Assembly: GCA_001805885.1 (NCBI GenBank)
Contig: MHHC01000014.1
Coordinates: 713 to 8,132 of the forward strand
Origin: Omnitrophica WOR_2 bacterium RIFCSPLOWO2_12_FULL_51_24
Lineage (GTDB): Bacteria; Omnitrophota; Gorgyraeia; Pluralincolimonadales; Pluralincolimonadaceae
Length of the DNA: 7,420 bases
Direction: 5' to 3'
A program made the position numbers and the translations under genes. The notes under the pieces are model-generated. The model was not told where the DNA came from and did no database searches. It saw only the letters and a list, made by a program, of their open reading frames with translations. Every line of letters begins with the position of its first letter. Within the stretch, counting starts at the first letter, position 1. Below, piece after piece: positions 6,034 through 7,420 of this stretch.

Positions 6034-6816
6034 ATGAATATACTCTTTATAGGCGATATAGTCGGCAATCCCGGCCGCGAAGCCGTGAAATCCCTTCTGC
6101 CGAAGATAAAACAGAGGGAGAAGATAGATTTCACGATCGGAAATTCCGAGAATGCGGCCGGCGGCGCGGGCATAACACCGGATATCGCGAAAGAACTTTT
6201 GGATATGGGCATAGACGTCCTGACGAACGGCGACCATATATGGGACAGGAAAGAGATCCTCGAAGCCATAGACAAGGAACAGAGGATATTGCGGCCCGCC
6301 AATTACGGCGAAGACGCGCCGGGAAACGGTTCTATCGTCATACACTCGAAGACAGGCGCGAAGGTCGGAGTCATCGACCTTGTCGGCCGCGTATTCATGC
6401 AGGCGGTCGAATGTCCGTTCAAGACTGCGATAAAAGAGATAGAGAAGATAAAAAAGGAGACACCGGTCATCGTCATCGATATGCACGCTGAGGCGACATC
6501 CGAGAAGATAGCGCTTGCCTATTATCTCGACGGCCTTGCGACGGCGATCTGCGGCACGCATACACATATCCAGACCGCGGACGAGAGGGTATTTCCAAAG
6601 GGTTTGGCCTTTATTACCGATGTGGGTATGACCGGGCCGTTCGATTCCGTCCTCGGAAGAAAACCCGAGCAGATAATAAGGCGGTTTATAACCGGGCTTC
6701 CGACGAGATTCGAGATGGCCGATTCGGATATCCAGCTTCAGGGCGCCGTAATAAACTGCGACGATAAGACCGGCAGGGCGGTCTCGATAAAGAGGATCCA
6801 AGAGAAACTTTCCTAA
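6034..6816 (+). CDS. ymdB: YmdB-family dinuclear metallophosphoesterase
   Basis: This 260-residue protein matches the YmdB family (about 260) along its whole length. In B. subtilis YmdB hydrolyses cyclic nucleotides (2',3'-cNMP and others) and affects biofilm versus motility gene expression. Visible metal-site residues are D8 (IGDIVGNPGR), E39-N40 (NSENAAGG), H68 (GDHIWDRKE), H151 (DMHAEATSEK), and H176/H178 (GTHTHIQTAD). The DVGMTGP block (196-202) and the GLPTRF stretch (221-226) are also typical. Two differences from B. subtilis stand out: residue 67, normally the bridging-site Asn of GNH, is Asp (codon GAC, 6232-6234), and GEN reads SEN. ATG 6034 follows the rny stop by 4 bases with no visible Shine-Dalgarno, so translation probably depends on ribosomes finishing rny. 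Function is inferred from family and neighbour. Confidence 0.95.
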   Translation: MNILFIGDIVGNPGREAVKSLLPKIKQREKIDFTIGNSENAAGGAGITPDIAKELLDMGIDVLTNGDHIWDRKEILEAIDKEQRILRPANYGEDAPGNGSIVIHSKTGAKVGVIDLVGRVFMQAVECPFKTAIKEIEKIKKETPVIVIDMHAEATSEKIALAYYLDGLATAICGTHTHIQTADERVFPKGLAFITDVGMTGPFDSVLGRKPEQIIRRFITGLPTRFEMADSDIQLQGAVINCDDKTGRAVSIKRIQEKLS

Positions 6817-6821
6817 AAGGA
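6817..6821 (+). promoter_or_regulatory. Shine-Dalgarno site of xseA
   Basis: AAGGA directly follows the ymdB stop and lies 4 bases before the ATG at 6826. That spacing is slightly short. The ymdB TAA is in the same frame, so no earlier xseA start is possible. Confidence 0.55.
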
Positions 6822-6825
6822 TTTT

Positions 6826-7420
6826 ATGCCTTCGGTTAATCCGGTTGAGACAGGCAGGCTTATCTATTCCGTAACCCAGATCACGAGGGAGATAAAGGTC
6901 GTCCTCGAGAGCGCTTTCCCGCAAGTCTGGGTGGAAGGTGAGGTCTCAAACTTCAAGCTGCATTCCTCCGGCCATATGTACTTCGCCCTTAAGGACGCTG
7001 AGTCTGTCCTTAATTGCGCGTTCTTCAGGGGCTCGAACCAGGGCGTAAAATTCCAAATAAAGGACGGCCTGAAAGTCTTGTGCTTTGGGAGGATTGGTTT
7101 CTACAATAAGACAGGACAGGCGCAGCTTTATGTGGAGAAGGCCGAGCCTAAAGGGGTGGGTGAGCTTCAACTCGCTTTCGAACAGCTTAAGGAACGGCTT
7201 CAGAAGGAAGGCCTCTTTGACCAGGCCCATAAGAGGCCGATCCCGATACTCCCCTCGAGGATCGGTATCGTGACATCTCCGACCGGCGCCGTTATCCGCG
7301 ACATATTGCATATATTGAGGCGCCGTTTCAATGATATCGGGATCCTCATATATCCTGTGAAAGTGCAGGGCGAAGGCGCGGCCGGGCAGATCTCCGAAGC
7401 GATAAACGATCTGAACCGGA
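6826..7420 (+). CDS. xseA: Exodeoxyribonuclease VII large subunit, N-terminal part (3' truncated by window edge)
   Basis: The frame stays open from ATG 6826 to the window end, giving 198 codons of a protein that is normally about 400-450 residues. Residues 13-110 form the OB-fold that binds single-stranded DNA, with the signature VWVEGEVSNF (34-43) and SGHMYFALKD (48-57). The start of the catalytic domain is seen in RPIPILPSRIGIVTSPTGA (137-155) and VIRDILHILRRRF (156-168), the usual TSPTGA..RDI block. With the small subunit XseB it degrades single-stranded DNA to oligonucleotides from both ends. XseB would be expected just downstream but is outside the window. The gene is 9 bases after ymdB and reads as part of the same transcript as rny and ymdB. 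No stop or frameshift interrupts the visible part. Confidence 0.96.
   Translation, partial: MPSVNPVETGRLIYSVTQITREIKVVLESAFPQVWVEGEVSNFKLHSSGHMYFALKDAESVLNCAFFRGSNQGVKFQIKDGLKVLCFGRIGFYNKTGQAQLYVEKAEPKGVGELQLAFEQLKERLQKEGLFDQAHKRPIPILPSRIGIVTSPTGAVIRDILHILRRRFNDIGILIYPVKVQGEGAAGQISEAINDLNR

Noticed and set aside
6022..6924. 300-codon open frame on the minus strand across ymdB and the start of xseA
   Set aside because: It spans two intact + strand genes and their junction. Its Arg/Tyr/Leu-rich product shows no domain and reflects the codon bias of the opposite strand.

Overview
The window is a tightly packed, one-directional stretch of bacterial chromosome. It holds six complete genes and two that run off the ends (rarA at the left, xseA at the right), all on the + strand. 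Gene gaps are 3 to 32 bases, and rarA overlaps the next gene by 25 bases. I see no rRNA, tRNA, CRISPR array, insertion sequence, phage gene or factor-independent terminator. No gene-free stretch is longer than 32 bases, and nothing on the minus strand looks like a real gene.

The gene content (RarA, 5-formyltetrahydrofolate cyclo-ligase, RNase Y, YmdB, XseA) is bacterial. RNase Y rules out typical Enterobacteria. Most genes have moderate to high GC yet use ATA often for isoleucine and AGG/CGC for arginine. Together with the single-unit CcdA and a B12-type radical SAM protein, this suggests an uncultured environmental lineage such as Candidatus Omnitrophota or a relative. That is an impression from codon style and gene order, held with low to moderate confidence.

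Layout. Block 1 (1-2432) is rarA (replication-stress AAA+ ATPase), then a PP-loop RNA-thiolation-type protein with an NFACT-R-like tail, then a minimal CcdA thiol-disulfide membrane transporter. Block 2 (2436-3851) is one B12-binding radical SAM gene with clearly lower GC and different codon use. It sits 3 bases after ccdA and looks like a later arrival. Block 3 (3877-7420) is ygfA (5-formyl-THF cyclo-ligase), rny (RNase Y), ymdB (metallophosphoesterase) and xseA (exonuclease VII large subunit), a nucleic-acid turnover group with one folate gene at its head.

The strongest non-coding signal is at the block 2/3 junction. A near-consensus sigma70-type promoter (TTGACT, 16 bases, TATAAT) places the expected transcription start on the A of the ygfA start codon, and no ribosome binding site precedes that codon, so ygfA is probably read from a leaderless mRNA. 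A second perfect TATAAT lies just before rny, there followed by a strong Shine-Dalgarno sequence.

I did not find a clear new defence or mobile system. The best leads are the leaderless promoter, the PP-loop/NFACT-R protein of unknown RNA target, the compositionally foreign radical SAM gene, and an Asn-to-Asp change at a metal-ligand position of YmdB.
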